DNA of 20,854 nt from Flavobacteriales bacterium UBA979 (lineage in GTDB: Bacteria; Bacteroidota; Bacteroidia; Flavobacteriales_D; Sanyastnellaceae). The notes beneath the pieces are model-generated. The model worked only from the letters and a program-made list of their open reading frames with translations. It ran no database searches and was not told the origin of the DNA. A program made the translations under genes and the position numbers. The DNA is taken from contig DBBR01000040.1 of NCBI GenBank assembly GCA_002292325.1, positions 1 to 20,854 of the forward strand, written 5' to 3'. The first letter of the stretch is position 1. Each line of letters opens with the position of its first letter. This document shows, one piece after another, positions 6,842 to 13,642 of this stretch.

Positions 6842-7845
6842 TTAAAAACCGTTTCCTTCAATAAAAATGCATCGGGTATGGATACATTGCCCTGCCCTTT
6901 TGCTTTGCGATCAGCTTCCCGTAAATAGCCAAAAATCCTGCCAACTTTATCCAACGGATAATGACGTGCCGCCTCTGCGTATTGTTTCACTGCAAAAGGA
7001 GCACAGCGAAGCGCCTTCGCCGCTGCAGGCCCAGACCGATCTTTGAGACCATGGTACGCATAGACTTTACTGAAATAACCATTGAGTACCGGCATGATCA
7101 TCGCAACAGGGTGGTCCTTAGGATTTGCTGCAAAAAACTCTGTAATACGCTGAGCTCGCGCCAAATCTTTTGACCCCAAGGCACGCTGCAGTTCAAAAAC
7201 ATTGAAATCCTTGCTGATCCCAATATGTTTTTCAATGTGTTCCGGTGCCACTTCTGTTCCTGCCGGTAAAACAATCTGAAGTTTATTGAGCTCATTGACC
7301 ACCTTGCGCAAATCATTGCCTAAATACTCCGCTAAAATCTGCGCTGCATGAGCTGAAATGCTCAAACCGCTTTCACGCACGAAACCAGAAATCCACTCAG
7401 CCAGTTTGTAATCGCGCACTTTTTCGCTCAGAAACAACAAACCTCCCCGACTGATCGCTTTCACACTCTTGAGCCGACCATCGGCTTTTTTATTTTTGAA
7501 ACAAAAGACAAGCACTGTGGAAAGGACCGGCGAATTCGCATAGGCCTCCAGCTTTTCCATGTCTTCTTTTCTGCGCCATGCACTCCAATCCTGCGCTTCG
7601 CGCATGAGGACCAATTGTCGATCCGCCATCATCGGAAACCGGCGAGCCGTTTCCAAGACTTGGTCCACATTGGCGTCCCTTCCATACAAAATCGTCTGGT
7701 TAAAGTCGCGCATGGACTCTTCCACCACATTCGTCTCCAAAGCCTTCGCAATTTCATCAATGAAAAATGGCTCCTCCCCATGAAGAAGGTAAACCGGCTT
7801 AAATGAGCCGGCCTGGACATCGCGAATAATTTGGCGGTGCGGCAT
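6829..7845 (-). CDS. holA: DNA polymerase III delta subunit
   Basis: The 338-residue product is the delta subunit of the clamp loader, which opens the beta sliding clamp and loads it on primed DNA. The N-terminus reads IIRDVQAGSFKPVYLLHGEE followed by PFFID, the family's typical degenerate AAA+ opening (YLLHGEEPFFID about residues 19-30). Further matches are RRFPMMADRQLVLMREAQDW, the middle helical region LAEYLGNDLRKVVNELNKL, and ISKDFNVFELQRALGSKDLA. The C-terminal collar domain ends in DAFLLKETVFKILH. Length is normal for the family. The frame stays open to 8019, but the 58 extra residues would overlap the divergent gene and do not resemble the family, so the ATG at 7845 is chosen. A -7-like box lies 5 bp upstream. 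The stop is 90 bp before the OmpA-like gene on the same strand. Confidence 0.9.
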   Translation of the reverse strand: MPHRQIIRDVQAGSFKPVYLLHGEEPFFIDEIAKALETNVVEESMRDFNQTILYGRDANVDQVLETARRFPMMADRQLVLMREAQDWSAWRRKEDMEKLEAYANSPVLSTVLVFCFKNKKADGRLKSVKAISRGGLLFLSEKVRDYKLAEWISGFVRESGLSISAHAAQILAEYLGNDLRKVVNELNKLQIVLPAGTEVAPEHIEKHIGISKDFNVFELQRALGSKDLARAQRITEFFAANPKDHPVAMIMPVLNGYFSKVYAYHGLKDRSGPAAAKALRCAPFAVKQYAEAARHYPLDKVGRIFGYLREADRKAKGQGNVSIPDAFLLKETVFKILH

Positions 7846-7850
7846 GCCGA

Positions 7851-7858
7851 CGAAGATA
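7851..7858 (-). promoter_or_regulatory. candidate -7 box of holA
   Basis: TATCTTCG on the minus strand, one base from TAnnTTTG, then TCGGC and the ATG at 7845. The position (5 bp before the start codon) equals that of the other boxes in divergent regions of this window. No TTG is found at -33. Confidence 0.4.
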
Positions 7859-7894
7859 ATGGTTGGACCGAATGGCCCGCTCCCGCGTGTGCGG

Positions 7895-7902
7895 TATTTT
7901 TG
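7895..7902 (+). promoter_or_regulatory. -7 box of the HsdR_N-like gene, 5 bp before the ATG
   Basis: TATTTTTG matches TAnnTTTG exactly and is followed by AACCC and the ATG at 7908. It supports this start over upstream in-frame ATGs at 7863 and 7872 and predicts a leaderless message. It is 36 bp from the opposing holA box. Confidence 0.6.
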
Positions 7903-7907
7903 AACCC

Positions 7908-8417
7908 ATGCCCTCAGCCTCCGATCGCCCTCAAGTTCAACTGGGACATCGTTCATTCGATGTGCTACAGCTCCCCCCCTTCGCGCTGCAATGGAGGATA
8001 CAAAGTCCTGAGGGGACATTGCAGGTCAAATGTTTATCTCGAAAAAAACATGTTGCCCTGGAGCCTGAAGAATGGGTCAGACAACATTGGATTCACTATT
8101 TATCATCCGAATTGGGCTATCCCCTGGGCTGGATTTCCGTCGAGCAACCGTTGCAACTCAATGGTCAGTCCCGGTTCGCGGACATCGTTTGCTATGACCA
8201 AACGGGCGCACCCTTGCTGTTGGTTGAGGTCAAACGCCCCAGCATTGCATTATCCGCCGGAGTTTTGGACCAAGTTCTCCGGTATCACCTTATCCTCCAG
8301 ACGCCCTTGGTCGTCATTTCGAACGGCATCATGCATCAAGCTTACCAGTTTCACGACGGAAAGTTTAGAGCCCTTGACAGCATTCCGTCCCCTCCAACTG
8401 CTTCTCCTAGATTCTAA
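7908..8417 (+). CDS. orphan type I restriction HsdR N-terminal-like protein (PD-(D/E)xK fold)
   Basis: The 169-residue product resembles the HSDR_N_2 domain family: a nuclease-fold domain of the type I restriction R subunit occurring alone. Visible motifs are WVRQHWIHYLSSELGYP (about residues 56-72), then RFADIVCYD with D92, LLLVEVKRP with E107 and K109, and DQVLRYH with Q122 and Y126. D92, E107-x-K109 and the QxxxY motif make a complete PD-(D/E)xK active site as known in HsdR proteins. No helicase, methylase or specificity subunit lies nearby, so this is not a restriction system. Single-domain copies are common in Bacteroidota and their role is unknown. The start at 7908 has an exact -7 box just upstream; an overlapping 217-residue frame from 7831 is a shadow. 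It is divergent from holA. Confidence 0.8.
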   Translation: MPSASDRPQVQLGHRSFDVLQLPPFALQWRIQSPEGTLQVKCLSRKKHVALEPEEWVRQHWIHYLSSELGYPLGWISVEQPLQLNGQSRFADIVCYDQTGAPLLLVEVKRPSIALSAGVLDQVLRYHLILQTPLVVISNGIMHQAYQFHDGKFRALDSIPSPPTASPRF

Positions 8418-8501
8418 AGTTTCGGATCTCCTTTGCATTGAAATTCGCAGAGATAGCGGTCTTGGAGTATTTTCGCACCCATAGATTCGAAATTTCATTC
8501 C

Positions 8502-9083
8502 ATGATCATCCAAGAAATCATCGCCATTGCAGGCAAACCCGGGTTGTTCCGCATTCTGATTACGAATCGTTCCAATCTCATTGTTGAATCCATGGTGGAT
8601 CAAAAACGATTGAGCATTCCTGGCACGAGCCGAATCAGCAGCCTCGCGGACATCACCATGTACACAACGGCAGAGGATATTCTTCTTATGGATGTATTGA
8701 ATCGGATCAATGACCATGTTGGAAAAGGAGATTTGCCGGACATCAAAGGCAATGCGCAAGCGACAAAAGATTTTGTCGACGAAGTGGTTCCTGAAATGGA
8801 CCATGAACGCGTCTACAACTCCGATTTGAAAAAATTGGTTCAGTGGTTTGGCATCCTTCGAGAAAACAAGGCCTTTCCGTTAACAAATGAGGTGAAGGAT
8901 GAGGAAAAGCTTGAGGACAAAACCAACGCTGAGTCTGAAGTAGATTCAGGCGAGGAAAAGCCAAAGGCCAAAAAAGCTGCTCCCAAGAAAGCAGCCACCA
9001 AAAAACCTTCGGCGAAGAAGGTGGCACCCAAAAAACCCGCAGGAAAGAAAACCGTCGCCAAAAAAGCTCCGGTCAAAAAATAA
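8502..9083 (+). CDS. DUF5606 family protein with histone H1-like Lys/Ala/Pro tail
   Basis: The 193-residue product has two parts. Residues 1 to about 125 match the Bacteroidota DUF5606 family (EIIAIAGKPGLFRILITNRS, IVESMVDQKRLSIPG, SSLADITMYTTAED) and continue through DFVDEVVPEMDHERVYNSDL to a helical region, KKLVQWFGILREN. Its function is unknown. An acidic linker (about 130-152) leads to a tail of about 41 residues (153-193) of repeated AAPKKAATKKPSAKK type, closely like bacterial histone H1/Hc1-like tails. The tail suggests non-specific DNA or RNA binding; this is inference from composition. It lies 10 bp before hbd and probably heads that operon. TAGATTCG (8482-8489) or TATTTTCG (8468-8475) could serve as the -7 box. 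Antisense open frames over the tail are composition shadows. Confidence 0.82.
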   Translation: MIIQEIIAIAGKPGLFRILITNRSNLIVESMVDQKRLSIPGTSRISSLADITMYTTAEDILLMDVLNRINDHVGKGDLPDIKGNAQATKDFVDEVVPEMDHERVYNSDLKKLVQWFGILRENKAFPLTNEVKDEEKLEDKTNAESEVDSGEEKPKAKKAAPKKAATKKPSAKKVAPKKPAGKKTVAKKAPVKK

Positions 9084-9093
9084 GTCCACCGCG

Positions 9094-9981
9094 ATGAAAA
9101 AGATTTCCGTTATCGGAGCAGGAACGATGGGCAACGGAATTGCTCATGTCTTTGCTCAGTCTGGGTTCAACGTTACGCTTATTGATGTTCAGGAGGAAGC
9201 CCTTGACCGTGCCCTCACCACCATCGGCCGAAACCTAGACCGCCTCATCAAAAAGGAGAAAATCTCCGAAGCGGACAAAGCGAACACGCTTGAACGCATT
9301 CAAACCAATACGCTGCTCCAAGCGGGTGTTGCGGATGCAGATTTGGTTGTTGAGGCAGCCACAGAACGAACGGATTTGAAGCTTCGGATTTTTGAAGAGA
9401 TGGATGCCGCAGCGCCCCCCCATTGCATTCTTGCAACGAATACGTCCTCCATTTCCATCACGCAAATCGCCGCAGCGACTGCTCGGCCTGCTCAAGTCAT
9501 TGGCATGCACTTCATGAATCCGGTGCCGGTCATGAAACTTGTAGAGGTCATTCGCGGATACGCCACGAGCGATGCCACATGCGGCGCCGTGATGGAACTA
9601 TCTAAACAGCTTGGCAAAACACCCACGGAAGTCAATGATTATCCTGGATTTGTAGCTAACCGCATTCTCATGCCCATGATCAATGAGGCCATGATTACGT
9701 TGCACGAAGGAGTGGCAGATGTGGAGGCAATAGATACCGTGATGAAATTGGGGATGGCCCATCCGATGGGGCCGTTGCAGCTTGCAGACTTTATCGGACT
9801 CGATGTTTGCCTGAGCATCCTTCGGGTGCTCCACGAAGGACTCGGCAATCCCAAGTACGCGCCTTGTCCTTTGCTCGTTAATATGGTTGCTGCTGGACAT
9901 TTGGGCGTAAAAAGTGGACAAGGATTTTACCTTCATACACCGGGGAGCAAAGAATTGGTGGTTTCCCCTTACTTCCAATGA
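9094..9981 (+). CDS. hbd: 3-hydroxybutyryl-CoA (3-hydroxyacyl-CoA) dehydrogenase
   Basis: The 295-residue protein is a single-domain-pair 3-hydroxyacyl-CoA dehydrogenase. It interconverts (S)-3-hydroxybutyryl-CoA and acetoacetyl-CoA with NAD(P) in short-chain fatty acid oxidation or synthesis. The Rossmann motif GAGTMG is at residues 8-13 and the acidic cofactor residue is D31 (LIDVQEE). TNTSSISI carries S118 and S119. GMHFMNPVPVMKLVEVI gives the catalytic dyad H139 and E151, and YPGFVANRIL gives N188. The C-terminal domain keeps MGPLQLADFIGLDV and GVKSGQGFY. All key residues are intact and the length is typical. It follows the DUF5606 gene by 10 bp and its stop overlaps the next start (ATGA at 9978-9981), so it is co-transcribed and translationally coupled. 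The exact chain-length preference cannot be read from sequence. Confidence 0.92.
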   Translation: MKKISVIGAGTMGNGIAHVFAQSGFNVTLIDVQEEALDRALTTIGRNLDRLIKKEKISEADKANTLERIQTNTLLQAGVADADLVVEAATERTDLKLRIFEEMDAAAPPHCILATNTSSISITQIAAATARPAQVIGMHFMNPVPVMKLVEVIRGYATSDATCGAVMELSKQLGKTPTEVNDYPGFVANRILMPMINEAMITLHEGVADVEAIDTVMKLGMAHPMGPLQLADFIGLDVCLSILRVLHEGLGNPKYAPCPLLVNMVAAGHLGVKSGQGFYLHTPGSKELVVSPYFQ

Positions 9982-10787
9982 TCTCTACTCGAGACCGCAT
10001 CCACGAAATCATTTTTGAAGCGGATACTCCCGCGGGAAAACGCTTTGACGTCATTCTGCTATGGGGCATCGTTGCCAGCGTTGTTACAGTGATGGCTGAA
10101 TCCGTGCCTGAATGGCACGAATCATACAGACGCGTGTTCACGGTGCTTGAGTGGTTTTTCACGGTGCTTTTTACACTCGAGTACGTTTTTCGTCTTTGGG
10201 CCGTGCGGCGCCCTCTCCAGTATGCCACGAGCTTTTTTGGCATGGTTGATTTACTGGCCATCCTCCCGACCTTTCTCGGTTTGGTTTTGCCAGGCACGGG
10301 CAGTTTACGGATCATCCGCATTTTGCGGCTGCTTCGGGTATTTCGAGTTTTTAAATTGGCCGGGTTCATCCAAGAAGCAAAAGGCCTTCAATCTGCACTG
10401 AGAGCGAGCCGCAGGCGCATCATTGTTTTCTTGAGTGTGGTGATGGCTCTCGTAACCATTCTGGGCACTTTGATGTACCTGATCGAAGACTCCCAAAGTG
10501 GATTTTCGAGCATCCCAAAAAGCATTTATTGGGCCATCGTGACCGTGACGACCGTAGGGTACGGAGATATTGCACCTCATACCGTTTTGGGCCAGATCAT
10601 TGCGTCCATCATGATGATCATAGGTTATGCCATCATAGCCGTTCCGACCGGGATGATTGGGATGCAAATGATGCGTAAACCCGATGGAGCAGTCGCTGAG
10701 GTTTCGACCCAAGCTTGCCCCAGTTGTGGCCGAGATGGCCACGATGAAGATGCGGAGCATTGCAAACACTGTGGGCACCGTTTGTAA
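9978..10787 (+). CDS. voltage-gated-type potassium channel with C-terminal zinc ribbon
   Basis: The 269-residue protein is a six-helix ion channel subunit expected to form inner-membrane tetramers. S1-S3 lie at about residues 23-45, 53-76 and 86-104. S4 is RIIRILRLLRVFRVFK (111-126), with positive charges at every third position (R111, R114, R117, R120, R123, K126), the hallmark of a voltage sensor. S5 follows at about 148-168, the pore loop with filter TTVGYGD (191-197), and S6 at 204-229. The filter indicates K+ selectivity. Unlike most short bacterial Kv channels, the soluble tail contains CPSC (C247, C250) and, after 11 residues, CKHC (C262, C265), an intact zinc-ribbon-like four-cysteine site. 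Its start overlaps the hbd stop, an unusual pairing with a metabolic enzyme. Gating behaviour is inferred. Confidence 0.9.
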   Translation: MISTRDRIHEIIFEADTPAGKRFDVILLWGIVASVVTVMAESVPEWHESYRRVFTVLEWFFTVLFTLEYVFRLWAVRRPLQYATSFFGMVDLLAILPTFLGLVLPGTGSLRIIRILRLLRVFRVFKLAGFIQEAKGLQSALRASRRRIIVFLSVVMALVTILGTLMYLIEDSQSGFSSIPKSIYWAIVTVTTVGYGDIAPHTVLGQIIASIMMIIGYAIIAVPTGMIGMQMMRKPDGAVAEVSTQACPSCGRDGHDEDAEHCKHCGHRL

Positions 10788-10821
10788 CTCTTCCTTGAAA
10801 TCCTCTTATGTTGTATTAAAT

Positions 10822-10838
10822 TGCCCACACGATGGGCA
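10822..10838 (+). other. hairpin before the acyl-CoA ligase gene
   Basis: TGCCCA (10822-10827), loop CACGA, TGGGCA (10833-10838): a perfect 6-bp inverted repeat in the 81-bp gap after the channel gene. No T-run follows, so it is not a classic terminator. It could be an operator or a 5' untranslated structure. No consensus -7 box is seen in this gap. Confidence 0.3.
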
Positions 10839-10868
10839 CGCGAAGGTGCGTTCCAAAACTTCACAACC

Positions 10869-12644
10869 ATGAACCAACCCACTCGACTTTTTGATTTTCC
10901 GCGCTACCAGCTTGCGAATAATCCCCTAGAACTGATGATGTCCATGCCCAACGGCGGCAACCGTGTCAACTATTCCACGGAACAATTTATCAATGCCGTA
11001 GACCAAACGGCGCGCGGGTTGATTGCATTGGGAGTCGAGAAAGGAACCAAAATCGCTTTGATTTCCCACAACAATCGGTGCGAATGGAACATCATGGATC
11101 ATGCCATCATGTCCATCGGCGGAATCAACGTTCCATTGTACCCCACCATGACAGAAGCGGATTACGAATACATCTTAAACCACAGTGAAAGCCAGTATTG
11201 CGCTGTGAGTAATCAAGAATTGTACGACAAAGTCATGTCCATCAAGGACAAAATTCCCACACTCAAGGATGTTTTTGTTTTTGACCGCAGTGCTACAGGC
11301 CGTCACTGGTCGGAGATTGCCGAGGCTGGATCGGATGACCAACAATCCGAGTTAACATCCCGAATGGACGCAGTCGACCCCAGTGAAATGGCCACCATCA
11401 TTTACACTTCAGGAACGACAGGAACTCCGAAGGGCGTAATGCTCAGTCATCAAAACATCACCCAGACCGTCATGCGCAGCATCCCTCGAATCCCACCGGT
11501 GCTGATCGGCAGCGATTACAGGGTATTGAGTTTTTTGCCCGTCTGCCACATTTTTGAACGCATGCTGCATTACCTCTATATGTACATCGGGGCCAATATT
11601 TATTTCGCAGAGAGTTTAGAAACCATCAAAGAAGACTTGAACGCATCACAGCCTACGGTCTTCACCGCAGTGCCTCGTTTGTTGGAGAAGTTTTATGATG
11701 GCATCGTCCAAAAAGGACGTGCAGCGGGTGGAGTCAAAGCGGCGATTTTCAATTGGGCCGTTGACTTGGCCTTGCAGTGGGAGCCCGATGGGCAGAACGG
11801 TGGCTTCTATGAATGGAAATTGGGGCTTGCACGCAAACTCGTGTTTAGCAAAGTCAAAACCGCGCTTGGGTTGGACAACATCCGGGCCGTCGCTTGCGGT
11901 TCAGCAGCCCTCGCCCCTCGACTCGCTCGCTTTTTCAATGCTGCCGGCATTCCCATTTATGAGGGCTACGGCCTGACAGAGACGAGCCCAGTTGTGACGG
12001 TGAACTCCGACGTCGAGCCTGGATTGATGCGCATTGGCTACGTTGGGAAACTGATCGAAGGGGTAGACGTCAAATTTGCCGACGATGGCGAAATCCTTGT
12101 CAAGGGATTCAATGTCATGATGGGCTACTACAAGGAACCGGAGAAAACAGCGGCCGTCATGTCCGGTGAGTGGTTCCACACCGGAGATATCGGCCGGTTT
12201 GATGATGGATTCCTCAAAATCACAGACCGTAAGAAAGAAATGTTCAAAACATCTGGAGGCAAGTATGTTGCGCCCCAGTTACTCGAAAATGCGTTGAAAG
12301 CATCGCTCTTCATTGAACAAGTGATGGTGGTCGGTGACGGACAAAAGTTTCCTGGTGCATTGGTCGTCCCGAACGAGGATGCCGTCGCCGAATGGTGCAA
12401 GCGGAAGAACCATCCGTTCCCCGGCATGGAGGGCATTCGCAACGATGAGCGCATAGCCGCGCGCATTCAAGAAGATGTGGACAAATTGGTGGAGCCGTTT
12501 GCGAAATGGGAAAAGGTCAAAGCCATCCGAATTTTACCCACCATGTTCACCATTGATAACAACGAGCTCACCCCTACATTGAAATTGAAGCGGAAGCCAA
12601 TCAAGGAGCATTATCAGGACGAAATTGATCAGCTTTACGTTTGA
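10869..12644 (+). CDS. long-chain fatty acid-CoA ligase (AMP-forming)
   Basis: The 591-residue enzyme belongs to the ANL superfamily, long-chain acyl-CoA synthetase branch (FadD15-like). It activates fatty acids with ATP and CoA through an acyl-adenylate. Motif A, TIIYTSGTTGTPKGVMLSH, lies at about residues 176-194. The LCFA signature region includes LSFLPVCHIFERMLHYLYMY and TAVPRLLEKFYD. The adenine-binding motif is YEGYGLTETSPVV (about 360-372). The hinge region is GEWFHTGDIGRFDDGFLKIT followed by DRKKEMFKTSGGKYV. The C-terminal catalytic lysine lies in the LTPTLKLKRKPI segment. Length is typical and there is no signal peptide. The open frame begins at 10821, but MNQPTRLFDFPRYQL from 10869 gives the normal N-terminus. 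The PAP2 gene starts 3 bp after its stop, indicating an operon. Confidence 0.92.
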   Translation: MNQPTRLFDFPRYQLANNPLELMMSMPNGGNRVNYSTEQFINAVDQTARGLIALGVEKGTKIALISHNNRCEWNIMDHAIMSIGGINVPLYPTMTEADYEYILNHSESQYCAVSNQELYDKVMSIKDKIPTLKDVFVFDRSATGRHWSEIAEAGSDDQQSELTSRMDAVDPSEMATIIYTSGTTGTPKGVMLSHQNITQTVMRSIPRIPPVLIGSDYRVLSFLPVCHIFERMLHYLYMYIGANIYFAESLETIKEDLNASQPTVFTAVPRLLEKFYDGIVQKGRAAGGVKAAIFNWAVDLALQWEPDGQNGGFYEWKLGLARKLVFSKVKTALGLDNIRAVACGSAALAPRLARFFNAAGIPIYEGYGLTETSPVVTVNSDVEPGLMRIGYVGKLIEGVDVKFADDGEILVKGFNVMMGYYKEPEKTAAVMSGEWFHTGDIGRFDDGFLKITDRKKEMFKTSGGKYVAPQLLENALKASLFIEQVMVVGDGQKFPGALVVPNEDAVAEWCKRKNHPFPGMEGIRNDERIAARIQEDVDKLVEPFAKWEKVKAIRILPTMFTIDNNELTPTLKLKRKPIKEHYQDEIDQLYV

Positions 12645-12647
12645 TCC

Positions 12648-13241
12648 ATGGTCGAAACACTCATTAATCTGGATTTTGCGCTTTTCAAATTCCTGAACAC
12701 ACCATGGATAGGAGGAGATCCTATCATGTGGGCCGTTTCAGGGATCTGGTGGTGGACTCCTCTCTACCTGCTCCTCTTGTGGGAAGTGTGGAAAAAATCG
12801 GACCGAACTTGGGATCGAACCCTCATAAGGGTGTTCTTTTTGGCGCTCTGCATCACCGGAACCGACGTCATTTCTGCCCGGCTCATCAAGCCGGGTGTGC
12901 AGCGATTTAGGCCCTCTCACTCCATTGAATTGCGTGACAACGTACACTTGGTGACACCTCCCGGACAGGATGAACCATACCGTGGAGGCCGATTTGGATT
13001 TGTGAGTTCCCATGCCGCGAACTATACGGGGATAGCGCTCTACATGGGCTTGCTCTTGGGCGGAGGAAGCTGGCTTTGGTTCTTATTAGGCTGGAGTTTG
13101 CTCATTGGGTACAGCCGTATTTATTTGGGCGTCCATTTTCCCTTGGACATCGCTGGCGGCGCTATGCTCGGTGCGTTCTTAGGCTATGTGATGTGGCGCA
13201 TTCAGAATAAACTCATTGGACATCCTGTTGTTACAGAATGA
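12648..13241 (+). CDS. PAP2-family membrane phosphatase
   Basis: The 197-residue protein has about five or six hydrophobic helices and the three phosphatase motifs of the PAP2 superfamily. K81-x6-R88-P89 is in KPGVQRFRPSH, motif two is FVSSHAANYTG (S121-H122; the more usual form is PSGH), and motif three is SRIYLGVHFPLD (S156, R157, H163, D167). Members dephosphorylate phosphatidic acid, phosphatidylglycerol phosphate or undecaprenyl pyrophosphate, with the active site facing the periplasm. The substrate here is unknown. Its place directly after an acyl-CoA ligase suggests lipid metabolism, but this is weak context. The stop overlaps the crcB start by four bases. Confidence 0.88.
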   Translation: MVETLINLDFALFKFLNTPWIGGDPIMWAVSGIWWWTPLYLLLLWEVWKKSDRTWDRTLIRVFFLALCITGTDVISARLIKPGVQRFRPSHSIELRDNVHLVTPPGQDEPYRGGRFGFVSSHAANYTGIALYMGLLLGGGSWLWFLLGWSLLIGYSRIYLGVHFPLDIAGGAMLGAFLGYVMWRIQNKLIGHPVVTE

Positions 13242-13618
13242 ATGCCCTCGCAATTTTTCTAGGAGGAGGCTTGGGCAGCTTGGCACGCTACGGTGTGGGA
13301 TATGGAATCACGGCTGTAGGGTGGACTACTCCGATCAGCACATTAATTTCTAACGTTTTGGCCTCGGCTCTTTTGCTTTTCCTACTCGGTCAGGCAGCCA
13401 ATGCGTCGGAGTCATTATCTCCGAGGAACCACGCGTTATTTGCCTTGCTAACCGTCGGTTTCTGTGGAGCATTCTCGACATTCTCAACGTTTGCAGCTGA
13501 CACCATTCAGTTGTTTCAAACACACGGTTGGGCTTGGGCCGTTGGCAATATGCTGGCCAATCTCATCCTGTGCATTGGAGTCGGTTATTGGGCATTGACT
13601 CTGGCGCCATCAGCTTAA
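13238..13618 (+). CDS. crcB: fluoride channel CrcB/FluC
   Basis: The 126-residue protein has four transmembrane helices and the CrcB/Fluc signatures: GGGLGSLARYGVG near the N-terminus, TLISNVLASALLLF for helix two, and GFCGAFSTFSTFAAD (residues about 74-88) with the phenylalanines that line the fluoride path in the family. Fluc channels are dual-topology dimers that expel fluoride and protect cytosolic enzymes. Length is normal and a single gene is enough for a homodimer. It is translationally coupled to the PAP2 gene through ATGA. No fluoride riboswitch is possible in the overlap, so control must come from the operon promoter. pafA starts 24 bp downstream. Confidence 0.93.
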   Translation: MNALAIFLGGGLGSLARYGVGYGITAVGWTTPISTLISNVLASALLLFLLGQAANASESLSPRNHALFALLTVGFCGAFSTFSTFAADTIQLFQTHGWAWAVGNMLANLILCIGVGYWALTLAPSA

Positions 13619-13621
13619 CTT

Positions 13622-13637
13622 TATCTTTCTAACTTCC
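13622..13637 (+). promoter_or_regulatory. weak candidate -7 boxes of pafA
   Basis: Two adjacent near-matches: TATCTTTC (13622-13629) and TAACTTCC (13630-13637), the second followed by 5 bp and the ATG at 13643. Each deviates from TAnnTTTG, and the gene may simply be read from the upstream operon. Confidence 0.22.
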
Positions 13638-13642
13638 TTCGA

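Noticed and set aside
7846..8019. N-terminal extension of holA by 58 residues
   Set aside because: The extension overlaps the divergent gene, is unlike the family, and the ATG at 7845 has a -7-like box 5 bp upstream.
7908..8417. Restriction-modification or defence island
   Set aside because: Only the HsdR N-terminal-like domain is present; no methylase, specificity subunit, helicase or mobility gene lies in the window.
7831..8484. 217-residue plus-strand frame overlapping the HsdR_N-like gene
   Set aside because: The alternative frame encodes a recognised domain with all catalytic motifs and has a consensus -7 box before its start; the longer frame resembles nothing known.
8250..8804. 184-residue minus-strand frame
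   Set aside because: It covers the ends of two recognised plus-strand genes and has no identifiable domain.
13238..13260. Fluoride riboswitch upstream of crcB
   Set aside because: crcB overlaps the PAP2 gene by four bases and no leader is available there.
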